From: Hyphomicrobiales bacterium
GTDB lineage: Bacteria; Pseudomonadota; Alphaproteobacteria; Rhizobiales; Rhizobiaceae
DNA: 64,000 nt
Direction of reading: 5' to 3'
NCBI GenBank assembly: GCA_900465685.1
Contig: UEGR01000013.1
Location: 124,001-188,000, forward strand
This document shows, piece by piece, positions 1-8,226 of this stretch. A program made the position numbers and the translations under genes. The notes below the pieces were generated by a model. That model searched no databases, was not told the origin of the DNA, and was given only the letters and a program-made list of their open reading frames with translations. The first letter of the stretch is position 1. Each line of letters starts with the position of its first letter.

Positions 1-258
1 CTGTTTGATCCACCAAACTTCCTCGTGCTCGATGAGCCGACGAACCATCTCGATCTCGATACCAAGGAAATGCTCATCAAAGCGCTTTCAACTTATGAAG
101 GCACGATGCTTTTCGTATCGCATGATCGTCGCTTCTTGGCGGCGCTTTCCAATCGTGTGCTGGAACTTACTCCAGATGGTATTCAGCAATATGGTGGTGG
201 CTATACCGAATATGTTGAGAGCACCGGTCAGGAAGCGCCGGGTCTGCATGCTGGTTGA
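1..258 (+). CDS. ABC-F family ATPase, C-terminal end (partial)
   Basis: The reading frame is open from the first base and ends with TGA at 256-258, so only the last 85 codons are present. It carries the second-domain Walker B and D-loop (LDEPTNHLDLDTKEML) and the H-loop (FVSHDR). The motif LDEPTNHLD is diagnostic of ABC-F (Uup/EttA/YheS-type) proteins, which are soluble tandem-NBD ATPases that act on ribosomes rather than in transport. The sequence ends soon after a GGYxEY motif, with no long C-terminal coiled coil. The subgroup cannot be assigned from this fragment. Confidence 0.9.
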   Translation: MFDPPNFLVLDEPTNHLDLDTKEMLIKALSTYEGTMLFVSHDRRFLAALSNRVLELTPDGIQQYGGGYTEYVESTGQEAPGLHAG

Positions 259-374
259 AGAACCGGCAAAAGCATTTTATCGAACCTGTGCACCGTCCGC
301 TCGACGCTTTGTTCTCCGGTCGCTTCGGCGACAAGAGGGGTCGCAAGATCGCGCTATTAAGCTGGAAATCGGGG

Positions 375-1169
375 TCACTTCTTAACTGGAAACTGAAAAT
401 TGACGCCCGCAAATATCTGCCACTTCGGCGAACCGTCGCCTTGGTGCCAAACCGTATATTGCGGTTCTATAAACGCATTCATTGTAATGCCTTTTTCAAG
501 CTCGAAGACCTTGCCGATACCGAAACCAACCGGGATGTAGCCCTCGTTATCTTCCAGATTGAAACTCCATGTTGCTGTCGAGCGCAGATACCAGCCGTCC
601 TTTAAATTGTAATTGATGATCGGCTCGACGGTTGCCAGACTGACATTGTCTCTGTCGCCGTGGCCTGCGAACGAGGCCTGATAGGTTACCAGTCCGCCCA
701 AGAGGCCCCAGCTCTGTGGGGCAACGATGACGCCCGAGGCGCCAATTTGCCATTTGCCATTGCCGAGTGCGTCTTCTGTGGCGGTTGGGATGACCAGTAT
801 CGGTCCTGCACCCAATGTTATGTCGCCGTGCTTGGGAAGGATGAAAATATCCATCAGCGTGAGATCGCCCAGTCCCGTTACGTACCCATCGGGAAACTCA
901 GGCGCGGTGGCGATGGGCAATGTATATCGCAATAATTGCGGCAGGCCTGCGATGTCCGCCGGCACTAATCCACGCAGGAGAAACTGATTGGCGCGACGTC
1001 CGGGCAGCCCGAATAACTCGGCTGAATAGTAATTATGGAAGTTAACGGTAATCTTTGGTGTCAGGGGGTTATTGGCATCATTCACCGACTGATGTTCTTG
1101 TGCCATGACGACATTAATCACGACGACGGAGAACAGCAGGCCAAGACCTGTACGAACGAACACCGACAT
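375..1169 (-). CDS. Predicted outer-membrane beta-barrel protein with signal peptide
   Basis: 264 residues. A hydrophobic N-terminus ending near VMAQ (about residue 23) is a typical Sec signal. The rest alternates short amphipathic strands and turns rich in Gly, Asn and aromatic residues. It includes a GLGDLTLMDIF segment and a GVIVAPQSWGLLGGLVTYQASFAG segment, and ends with FAGVNFQFPVKK. This pattern resembles the barrel family annotated as MetA-pathway phenol-degradation/transport-like outer membrane proteins. The gene is divergent from the DUF1254 genes, across a region with two strong palindromes, and may be co-regulated with them. Barrel topology is well supported by pattern; the substrate is unknown. 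Confidence 0.75.
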   Translation of the reverse strand: MSVFVRTGLGLLFSVVVINVVMAQEHQSVNDANNPLTPKITVNFHNYYSAELFGLPGRRANQFLLRGLVPADIAGLPQLLRYTLPIATAPEFPDGYVTGLGDLTLMDIFILPKHGDITLGAGPILVIPTATEDALGNGKWQIGASGVIVAPQSWGLLGGLVTYQASFAGHGDRDNVSLATVEPIINYNLKDGWYLRSTATWSFNLEDNEGYIPVGFGIGKVFELEKGITMNAFIEPQYTVWHQGDGSPKWQIFAGVNFQFPVKK

Positions 1170-1397
1170 AGCGAACTTCCCCTAAATTCATATTGATAAA
1201 ATCGTATCTAAAAAGTGCTGAAAATGAAGTTTGTTACAGTAACAAACGCGATATTTATTCAGGTGTGCGTCGCAACTGAACCGCTTGATCGAGCGAGCTA
1301 AATTTATCGGTGTGCGGGAACTGACATTCGTTACCGTAACGTGCTTCATTTTTATCCGGGTTCCGTTCAGCTTATTCAAAACTGAGGAGATTGAACC
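1170..1397. promoter_or_regulatory. Divergent promoter region with two GTTAC-N-GTAAC operators
   Basis: The 228 bases between the barrel gene (leftward) and the DUF1254 genes (rightward) contain two palindromes with the same core. The first is the 19-bp GTTTGTTAC-A-GTAACAAAC at 1229-1247. The second is the 13-bp CGTTAC-C-GTAACG at 1329-1341. Their centres lie 97 bases apart. Two copies of one core in a divergent promoter suggest binding sites for a dimeric repressor, perhaps TetR-like. No matching regulator gene lies next to them, so the regulator is unknown. Confidence 0.6.
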
Positions 1398-1651
1398 TTG
1401 AAACGGATATCTTCTGTCTTTTTCGCCTCATCAATGGTTTTACGCTCTGCGCCGCCGAGACGCATACTGCGAAGAAAAACAGCGACGGCTTCACGGACAT
1501 TTACTTCGGACCGAAAAATCCCGATGTCGATGCGAACTGAATTGCGACAATTCCAGACAAGGGCTTTTCCACGATCTTAGGCCTTTACGGGCGGACGAAA
1601 GCTTCCTTCGACTGAGCCTGGAAATCTGACGACGCCGTAAAACTCAAGTGA
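1398..1651 (+). pseudogene. Remnant of a third DUF1254/DUF1214 gene
   Basis: A TTG start at 1398, behind GAGGAGA, opens a signal-like peptide (LKRISSVFFASSMVL). Reading then makes sense only in the next frame, from about 1442 to the TGA at 1649-1651. That frame reads AKKNSDGFTDIYFGP, then VDAN-stop-IATIPDKGFSTILGLYG, then SFD-stop-AWKSDDAVKLK. This matches the C-terminus of the downstream gene (KKNADGSTDIVFSP, NWIQTIPGKSWFTIFRLYG, WFDKSWKLEDF). The two in-frame stops replace a Trp and a residue before the W-K motif. About 400 internal codons are missing. It is a decayed paralogue 10 bases upstream of the intact copy. Confidence 0.8.
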
Positions 1652-1661
1652 GAACACAGCT

Positions 1662-3155
1662 ATGAGAAAGCACTTCCTGATTACTACGGCAATCCTCTGT
1701 CTGACATCAGGCCAGACGTTGGCCAAGGATTATAAGATGACGACGCCGATACCGGATGAGATCGTCACGCCAGATTCAGTCGATACGCGCATCGGCACGT
1801 TGAAGTTCAATGATGGTGTGCCGACAGTGGAGACAGCACAAAAGGTCTGGGACCAGCTCGATTTCAGTCGTGGTATTGAAGCCTTCCTCAATGGAATTCC
1901 CGGCGCCTCAATGGTGGCAATCCGAACGGGTCTGCGTGAAGTTGGTGCGGAACACGGAACAATTGGTGTCTTTTCAACGCTGATGGATTCGAAGTCGTTG
2001 TTCCTGACGCCCAACTCCGAAACCATCTATTTCTGGAGCTGGCTGGACCTCAACGATGGACCCATTGTGCTTGAAAGCCCGCCCGGCATTCTTGGGGTTA
2101 TTAATGACTTCTGGTTCCGATATGTGACCGATCTTGGCAATGCGGGCCCTGACAAGGGCAAAGGTGGGAAGTATCTCTTTGTACCACCTGGCTGGAAAGG
2201 CGAGAAACCAAAGGGCTATTTCGTGATCCAGTCTCCAACCTTCGGCAATCTTCTCTTTGGGCGCGCTTTCATGAAGGACGGCGATCCTGCACCGGGCGTC
2301 GCCAGCCTGAAGGCCAAGCTGCGGACCTATCCGTGGGCAAAGCGCGCCAAGCCCTCCGAGACGAAGTTTCTCGATTTGTCGGGTAGGGTCATGAACACCG
2401 TACACGCCAATAATTTCAAGTTCTTCGAGGAGGTCAACCAAATCATACAGGAGGAACCGGCGGGTGCGTACGGACCTGATATGACCGGAATTTTCGCAGC
2501 CATCGGTATGGAAAAGGGGAAGCCATTCGCCCCCGACGCAAGGCTGAAGAAAATTCTTGAAGATTCCGTCGCGGTTGGCAATGCAGCGGCTCGCAACATA
2601 GACTTTCGGCCTCGCGACCCCGCCGTGATGATCTATCCGGACCGCAAATGGACAACACCGTTCATTGGTGGCAGCTACGAATGGATGACGAAGAGCGGAG
2701 CGCGAAACTTCGATGCGCGCACGCTCTTCTACTACGCTGCAACGATCAATACGCCTGCTATGGCCGTGGCCATGCCGGGGATAGGTTCTCAATATGCTGC
2801 GGCAAACTTCGACAAGGATGGGAATCCTTTTGATGGTGCCAAAGCCTATCGCCTGCACGTTCCGGCAAATGTTCCAGCTAAGGATTTCTGGTCGGTTGTC
2901 GTCTACGACACGCAGACACGTTCCATGCTGCAGACGGACCAGCAGTTTCCGAGCCTGTCCAGCGAAAAAAACCTCAAGAAGAACGCTGATGGTTCTACCG
3001 ACATTGTCTTCTCGCCCGAGCGGCCTGCCGACACAACCAATTGGATTCAAACGATTCCCGGCAAATCATGGTTCACGATTTTCCGTCTCTATGGTCCGCT
3101 GGAGCCGTGGTTCGACAAATCGTGGAAACTCGAAGATTTCGCCGAGGTGAATTGA
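1662..3155 (+). CDS. DUF1254/DUF1214 exported protein
   Basis: 497 residues with a Sec signal (MRKHFLITTAILCLTSGQTLAK). The N-terminal half is DUF1254 (TPNSETIYFWSWLDLNDGP, then VINDFWFRYVTDLGNAGPDKGKGG). The C-terminal third is DUF1214 (AKAYRLHVPANVPAKDFWSVVVYD, TRSMLQTDQQFPSLSS, then IPGKSWFTIFRLYGPLEPWFDKSWK). Such two-domain proteins are common in Proteobacteria and are predicted periplasmic or secreted; no biochemical role is established. It begins just after a broken paralogue and is followed by another paralogue after 31 bases, so the two intact genes are probably co-transcribed. Confidence 0.9.
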   Translation: MRKHFLITTAILCLTSGQTLAKDYKMTTPIPDEIVTPDSVDTRIGTLKFNDGVPTVETAQKVWDQLDFSRGIEAFLNGIPGASMVAIRTGLREVGAEHGTIGVFSTLMDSKSLFLTPNSETIYFWSWLDLNDGPIVLESPPGILGVINDFWFRYVTDLGNAGPDKGKGGKYLFVPPGWKGEKPKGYFVIQSPTFGNLLFGRAFMKDGDPAPGVASLKAKLRTYPWAKRAKPSETKFLDLSGRVMNTVHANNFKFFEEVNQIIQEEPAGAYGPDMTGIFAAIGMEKGKPFAPDARLKKILEDSVAVGNAAARNIDFRPRDPAVMIYPDRKWTTPFIGGSYEWMTKSGARNFDARTLFYYAATINTPAMAVAMPGIGSQYAAANFDKDGNPFDGAKAYRLHVPANVPAKDFWSVVVYDTQTRSMLQTDQQFPSLSSEKNLKKNADGSTDIVFSPERPADTTNWIQTIPGKSWFTIFRLYGPLEPWFDKSWKLEDFAEVN

Positions 3156-3186
3156 ACCCGCATTATCCCGAACCCTGGAGAAGAAG

Positions 3187-4626
3187 ATGAAAAACCGCAT
3201 CGTTATGACAGCTCTTCTGGCTGCGTCGCTTTCTTCCGTCGCCTTCGCGCAGGATGCTGTCACATACAAGTTCGAAAGCGGATACCCCACCCCGGAAGCG
3301 AGCAAACGCGCGCAGGATGATGCCGATCTTCAGCGTGCGCTGGTGGCTTATCGCTTTTGGTACCCCACCGTTTCCGTCGAAGGTATTTTCAACGGTAATC
3401 GCGAGGCCGGGATCGAGGATAACGCCGCATATGGTGGTGCGGCTGCCGGCCCGCGTCAGGTGGGCTTCACACTGAACTCCGACACGCCCTACGGTTCCGC
3501 AACGCTTGACGTCTCGAAAGGGCCAATGGTGGTAGAATTACCAGTCGGCGCTTATATTGGTCTCGTCAACGATCACAATCAGAGCTGGGTGCTTGACATG
3601 GGCATACCGGGACCGGACGCAGGAAAAGGCGGTAAGCATCTGATTGTCGGGCCGGACTACAAGGGCAAAATCCCGAAAGGATACTTCGTCGGAAAGACAC
3701 AAACCTACAAGAACTTGCTTGCCGTACGTGCGTTGCCTGTCGGCGGAGATCAAGACAAAGCATTGAAGGCTTTGGAGGCGATCAAGATCTATCCTTTGGC
3801 TAACCCAAAACAACGTCTGAAATTCGTTGATACGACCAATATGGATTTGGACAGTACCTCACTCAAATGGGAGGACAATATCCAGTTCTGGCAAAAGCTG
3901 AACGACATCATCCAGCAGGAGCCGATTGTCGCGAAGTTCGAACCGATGTATGGCCTGCTTCAGGTGCTGGGCATTGAAAAAGGCAAGGAGTTCAAGCCGG
4001 ACGATCGGATGAAGGCAATCCTTGAGAAGGCCGCACGCCAGGCGCGCGACCAGATGCTGGTCTCGGCGTTTGACACGGCTCGCACTGACAAGCTCGCTTG
4101 GCCTGAGCGCAAGTGGGAATGGGTCGGTCTGGTTCCCGGAAGCGCCCAGTTTGAAACCCCGGCCGGGATTGATCTCGAAGCGCGTGACCGCTGGTTTGCG
4201 CAGGCAATCGTGACGTCACCTGCCATGTTCAGACGTACGCCTGGAGCAGGGTCGCTTTATTGGCTGGGCGTTCGTGACGGCAGCGGGGCGTGGCTCGACG
4301 GCGGCAAAACCTATAAGCTTTCGATCCCGCAACCTGTTCCGGGCAAGCTATTTTGGTCTGTAACCGCCTATGATGCACAGACGCGTTCAGAAGTGCAGAC
4401 CGATCAGGGCAAGGCGGCTCTTCGGTCGCTCTTCGAATTGAAAGATGCAAGCAAGAGCGAACCAACTGAACTTTACTTCGGGCCGACCGCACCTTCCGGT
4501 CAGGAAGGTCGCTGGATCAAGACGGTCCCCGGTCGCGGCTGGTTTGCCTATATTCGCATCTATGGGCCTGACAAGCCGGCTTTCGATGGAAGCTGGAAGC
4601 CTGCCGACTTTGAGGAAGTGAAGTAG
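3187..4626 (+). CDS. DUF1254/DUF1214 exported protein, second copy
   Basis: 479 residues, Sec signal MKNRIVMTALLAASLSSVAFAQ. The same architecture as the preceding gene: DUF1254 (TLNSDTPYGSATLDVSKGPMVVE, then GLVNDHNQSWVLDMGIPGPDAGKGG) and DUF1214 (TYKLSIPQPVPGKLFWSVTAYD, TRSEVQTDQGKAALRS, then VPGRGWFAYIRIYGPDKPAFDGSWKPADFEEV). A GGAGAAGAAG ribosome site precedes the ATG. The paralogues differ substantially, so the duplication is not recent. The broad role is unknown. A weak GC-rich inverted repeat (CCGGGG at 4664-4669, CCCCGG at 4681-4686) follows the gene without a T-run. Confidence 0.9.
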   Translation: MKNRIVMTALLAASLSSVAFAQDAVTYKFESGYPTPEASKRAQDDADLQRALVAYRFWYPTVSVEGIFNGNREAGIEDNAAYGGAAAGPRQVGFTLNSDTPYGSATLDVSKGPMVVELPVGAYIGLVNDHNQSWVLDMGIPGPDAGKGGKHLIVGPDYKGKIPKGYFVGKTQTYKNLLAVRALPVGGDQDKALKALEAIKIYPLANPKQRLKFVDTTNMDLDSTSLKWEDNIQFWQKLNDIIQQEPIVAKFEPMYGLLQVLGIEKGKEFKPDDRMKAILEKAARQARDQMLVSAFDTARTDKLAWPERKWEWVGLVPGSAQFETPAGIDLEARDRWFAQAIVTSPAMFRRTPGAGSLYWLGVRDGSGAWLDGGKTYKLSIPQPVPGKLFWSVTAYDAQTRSEVQTDQGKAALRSLFELKDASKSEPTELYFGPTAPSGQEGRWIKTVPGRGWFAYIRIYGPDKPAFDGSWKPADFEEVK

Positions 4627-4841
4627 GGCTCAGAAGATGATTTTGTAATTGAAGAAATTGGCGCCGGGGCCTCTCAGCGTCCCCGGTGTCTACCATATGA
4701 ACGCCTCTGTTCTCTCTTCCAGTCGGCGTGCTGTCGGACCAAATCGTCGCATCACTTCTGCTGCGCGATGACATCAACAGGATGTTGGAGCGGACCCGAA
4801 TTAGGTTGCGACCGAACCGAACAGTCGGTTAAAGAAGCAGT

Positions 4842-5336
4842 ATGACTGTTAGAGAGATTATCAAATATCCGGACATGCGTTTGCGAGCGCTTGCCGATCC
4901 TGTCACGACCTTCGGCGATGATCTGCGTGTTCTTGCGCGCGATTTGCTGGACACGATGCGTGCTGCGCCGGGGATTGGTATCACAGCACCTCATATCGGC
5001 GTATCGGCTCGAGTGGTTGTGCTGCAACTTTCCGGAAATGGCAGCGAGAAGACCTACATTAATCCCGAGATCGTGTGGGCTTCTGACGAGAAAATCGTCC
5101 ACGACGAAGGAAGCGTGTCCATGCCCGGTATTGTCGAGAAGGTCGAAAGACATGCTTGTATCCGTATTCGCTATCAGGATATTGACGGCAGCGAGCAGGT
5201 GGAAGAGTCCGATGGTTTGCTTGCGGTGTGCCACCAGCATGAAATTGATCAACTCAACGGCCTGTTCTGGATTCAGCGCCTGTCGAAGCTTAAGCGTGAT
5301 AGGCTGATCAAGCGCTACCAGAAAGCTCTCAAATAA
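4842..5336 (+). CDS. Peptide-deformylase-like protein with altered metal site
   Basis: 164 residues with the overall length and order of polypeptide deformylase. Motif 1 reads GIGITAPHIG (canonical GxGxAAxQ, so Gln is replaced by His). Motif 2 reads EGSVSMPG (canonical EGCLS, so the metal-binding Cys is Ser). Motif 3 reads QHEIDQLNG (canonical QHExDHLxG, so the second His is Gln). In active enzymes the Cys and both His bind the metal, so this copy probably cannot deformylate N-formyl-Met peptides. It stands alone between the DUF1254 pair and a convergent transporter. It may have a binding role or be a decaying paralogue. Confidence 0.85.
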   Translation: MTVREIIKYPDMRLRALADPVTTFGDDLRVLARDLLDTMRAAPGIGITAPHIGVSARVVVLQLSGNGSEKTYINPEIVWASDEKIVHDEGSVSMPGIVEKVERHACIRIRYQDIDGSEQVEESDGLLAVCHQHEIDQLNGLFWIQRLSKLKRDRLIKRYQKALK

Positions 5337-5390
5337 GCCGTTCAGAGACGGAGATGGGAAACGTTTCTATTCCCGTGCGGGGAAATGAAA

Positions 5391-7064
5391 CTAACCTCCC
5401 AGTGCCGCAGCAATGCCCACAATTACTGGCCCCATAAGTGGTAAGAGCACATTTGAGATGGCATAGGTAACTGTGTACCCGATCACCGGTGTAGAGTTTC
5501 CCGCCTGAGACACAAGTGCGCTGATCGTTGGCGTACTGCAATGCTGACCGGCGATTGCACCAAGAAGGATTGGTGTATCGATTTTCATCAGTTTTGAGCC
5601 AATAAAAAGCGACACCAACGCAGGCACGAACGAAACAACCAGGCCCAGCAGTGGGAGGATAAGCCCGTATTCGAGAATGAGCGCGATTGCATCGGGGCCG
5701 GCACTTAATCCTATGGCGGCTATAAAAACAGCCAATCCAAAATCTTTTGCAAACTCCGCCGCCGGAACTGGAAATCCACCACGTGCTGGATTTCTCATGT
5801 TGAGCCAGCCGAAAGCAAGGCCGGAAATCAACGCGCCGCCGCCAGATCCCAGCGATAGCTCCCAACCACGGATATTGAGCGAGAATTGACCTAAAAGAAG
5901 GCCTACGACGATACCGAGGCCGAGAAAGACAAAGTCAGTACTGCCGACTTTAGGCAATGGCTTGCCCAAAGTTTCAACAGCGCGGGAGACCGGTTTGTCT
6001 TGCCCATAGAGTGTCAAGACGTCGCCTTCATGGAGAACTGTACCCGGCAATGCCGGAATAGTCTGACCCAAACGTCGGACGTTGGAAATGAATACTCCGC
6101 GCTTTAGATCGGGCGAGGCTGACTGCCGCAATTGTCGGATCTGACGCCCGAAAGCTTCCTTTCGGATGAGAACGACTTCCCGCGTTACAAGCGCCAGACT
6201 GGTTCCGTCCGGCACGGGAACCTCCTGTCCGAAGAAATCCTGAACTGCTATCACCGCGTTGCGGCGGCCATGCACGATGACAATGTCATCTGGATTCAAC
6301 AGGAAGCTAGGGTCTGTTTGAAGGACTTTTTTATGTCGGCGCACACGTTCAATCGTTACTGCCCAGTTCCAGCTTTTCTCCAGATCGCCAACTGTCTGCC
6401 CCGCTAGTGCCCCCGCGCGGAAGGCCCTGGCGACGAACATGGGTAAGCCCTCAACCTGATCGTCGTCATCGTCTTCCGAGCCCAGTTTGCGGGCCAGTGT
6501 CTGCGCTTCGGTTCTAAGGTCGACTTTCAGAAGCATGGGTGCAAGCTGGGTGGTGAAAACAACAATTGCGATGAGGCCGAACAGATAGGTGAGGCTATAG
6601 GCCGTCGCAACGTTCGCCTGTAATTGTTCGATTTGTTCTGGTGAGATCGCGAGATGCGAGATCGCTTGCGACGCTGTTCCGATCACCGCAGATTCAGTTG
6701 CAGATCCGGCAAAAAGACCAGTCGCTGTTCCAATATCGAGCTTGAACAGAACAATCGCCATCGAAACCAGAATGGTGACGCAAACGACTTCAATTAAGGA
6801 GAATATTCCATAGCGCCACCCGCCTCGGATATTGGCGAAAAACTGAGGTCCTGCGGTGAAGCCCAACGCGTAAATGAAAAGGGTAAACGCGCTGTCTTTC
6901 AGGTCAGGCGAAATGCGTATGCCGAGCTGCCCTATGGCGAGCGCTGCCAGCAATGTCCCGCAAACCCCGCCCAGCCGAACCGGGCCAATACGCAGTTTGC
7001 CAATAAGGTAACCAATTGCAAGGGAGACGAAGAGCGCGATGACAGGGTCTTTAAGAAAATACAC
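5391..7064 (-). CDS. AspT/YidE-type membrane transporter with two RCK_C domains
   Basis: 557 residues. Two related blocks of hydrophobic helices (about residues 5-185 and 370-555) flank a soluble middle. The middle holds two TrkA-C (RCK_C) ligand-binding domains (AGQTVGDLEKSWNWAVTIERV...NPDDIVIVHG and RQIRQLRQ...LHEGDVLTLYG). The repeated membrane signatures (LGFTAGPQFF, GLFAGSATESAVIG, GAIAGQHCSTPTISAL) are typical of the aspartate:alanine exchanger (AAEx) family. The known member AspT exchanges aspartate and alanine across the inner membrane. Substrate cannot be told from sequence, and no decarboxylase lies nearby. Convergent with the deformylase-like gene. Confidence 0.88.
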   Translation of the reverse strand: MYFLKDPVIALFVSLAIGYLIGKLRIGPVRLGGVCGTLLAALAIGQLGIRISPDLKDSAFTLFIYALGFTAGPQFFANIRGGWRYGIFSLIEVVCVTILVSMAIVLFKLDIGTATGLFAGSATESAVIGTASQAISHLAISPEQIEQLQANVATAYSLTYLFGLIAIVVFTTQLAPMLLKVDLRTEAQTLARKLGSEDDDDDQVEGLPMFVARAFRAGALAGQTVGDLEKSWNWAVTIERVRRHKKVLQTDPSFLLNPDDIVIVHGRRNAVIAVQDFFGQEVPVPDGTSLALVTREVVLIRKEAFGRQIRQLRQSASPDLKRGVFISNVRRLGQTIPALPGTVLHEGDVLTLYGQDKPVSRAVETLGKPLPKVGSTDFVFLGLGIVVGLLLGQFSLNIRGWELSLGSGGGALISGLAFGWLNMRNPARGGFPVPAAEFAKDFGLAVFIAAIGLSAGPDAIALILEYGLILPLLGLVVSFVPALVSLFIGSKLMKIDTPILLGAIAGQHCSTPTISALVSQAGNSTPVIGYTVTYAISNVLLPLMGPVIVGIAAALGG

Positions 7065-7527
7065 TGCTGCCCCCAGCTACCCAATCTATATTCTAAAGAT
7101 AACGCATATCTAATATAATAATGTGTTTTTTCTGACTGTCTAGATTTGGGTGAAGCTTTTCACGGCGAATATTTTTTCAATTACTTGCAGTGGCCGTGCG
7201 CGACGGAGGCCCGTTTCTGGAGATGAAATTTTCCAAAACACAGTACCATCTTGTCGGGGTCTCCTGTTCGTTGAGCGATTGAATATCTTGATTTTTATCA
7301 GGAACTAAAGATCTTTGGGTCAGAAAATTGGCATGATCAATAGAAATATGAGGCTGCAATTTCTCTATTGAATAAATATCAAATCGAATTTAATTTTGAT
7401 TCTGATGATTTTACACTCAATTAGTTTTCGGAGATTCAATATTATTTCTATCTAAATTAGATAAACGAAGAATAAATGGGCGGTTACATTAGCCGTAAGC
7501 CCTGATAGTCATCAGCAGGTTTTTGGG
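7065..7527. promoter_or_regulatory. AT-rich 463-base divergent intergenic region
   Basis: No convincing gene is seen on either strand. The region is markedly more AT-rich than its surroundings. It holds an inverted repeat TATCTAA-A-TTAGATA at 7449-7463, about 65 bases before the 2Fe-2S subunit gene, a plausible operator for that operon. The leftward transporter promoter must also lie here, near the AT-rich stretch about 7095-7135. No riboswitch or RNA structure was recognised. Confidence 0.5.
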
Positions 7528-8073
7528 ATGAGTATGGAAAAGCGACCACTTACCCTCACGGTCAATGGCGCCATGGTTGGACCGATGGATGTCCCGCTTG
7601 GAATGCCTATGGTCGACTTTCTACATGAGTATCTCGACTTGACGGGAGCGCATTTCGGATGCGGTCAGGGCATTTGTCACGCCTGTACTGTCATAGAGAT
7701 AAGGCCTGACGGTACCAAGACCGAAAGCCGTACGTGCATTTACGATGCTCATTTCTTTGACGGCAAATCGATCCTCACGATTGAAGGTCATGCGAAGCGC
7801 GACGCGACCGGAGAAATTCTCGCGCTGACGCCCGTCCAACAGGCATTTATCGACCATTTTTCTTTTCAGTGCGGCTATTGCACGCCAGGTTTCGTCGCAG
7901 GCGCTACTGTTTTTATCGAGCAGCTCAAACGGCAACCTGTGAAGCGCGGCGATCTGGAAGCAGCGATCGAAGAAGCACTCGACGTTCATATCTGCCGTTG
8001 CACGGGTTATGTCCGTTATTATGAGGCCATCCGCGATGTCGCTTTGGCGACGCCGGGCTGTGTGATCGGCTAG
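7528..8073 (+). CDS. 2Fe-2S subunit of a xanthine-dehydrogenase-family molybdenum hydroxylase (IorA-like)
   Basis: 181 residues. The plant-ferredoxin-type 2Fe-2S centre uses Cys45, 50, 53 and 70 (GCGQGICHAC then SRTC). The C-terminal four-helix 2Fe-2S domain carries QCGYCTPG and HICRCTGY. It passes electrons from the molybdenum site to a partner, here most likely the cytochrome c encoded next. There is no signal peptide of its own, so it is probably carried out in complex with the Tat-signalled large subunit. The start may be 7528 or the ATG at 7534. It is first in an operon with the cytochrome, the large subunit and an XdhC-like protein. Confidence 0.92.
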   Translation: MSMEKRPLTLTVNGAMVGPMDVPLGMPMVDFLHEYLDLTGAHFGCGQGICHACTVIEIRPDGTKTESRTCIYDAHFFDGKSILTIEGHAKRDATGEILALTPVQQAFIDHFSFQCGYCTPGFVAGATVFIEQLKRQPVKRGDLEAAIEEALDVHICRCTGYVRYYEAIRDVALATPGCVIG

Positions 8074-8095
8074 TCGGGAGCGCTGCGGTCAAGGT

Positions 8096-8226
8096 ATGAA
8101 ACACAAGCGTCTTTATCACTTTGCTGTAGCTGTCGTGTTGATTGTCATCGCGGGGGGGCTGTCGGTGTTGTTGGGTGTGTTTCGCAACTCATCCTTGACG
8201 CCCGATCTGAAAACAGCCTTTCGGCG
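8096..8226 (+). other. Out-of-frame N-terminal membrane anchor of the cytochrome c gene, with G7 tract
   Basis: An ATG at 8096 opens MKHKRLYHFAVAVVLIVIAGG, a classic signal anchor, but in frame 2, whereas the cytochrome is in frame 1. A run of seven G lies at 8152-8158. Adding one G would join the anchor directly to the cytochrome frame (AGGAVGVVGCVSQLIL...ENSLSAVQMQALVPRG) with no stop. Either the tract is a real slippage or phase-variable site, the gene is mutated here, or the sequence has a homopolymer error. Without the anchor the cytochrome has no export signal. Confidence 0.7.

Noticed and set aside
1974-3050. Long open frame antisense to the first intact DUF1254 gene (358 codons)
   Set aside because: It mirrors the codon structure of the real gene and matches no protein family; a shadow.
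7177-7359. Leftward 60-codon open frame in the AT-rich gap
   Set aside because: Composition is unlike a coding sequence, with no start context and no family.
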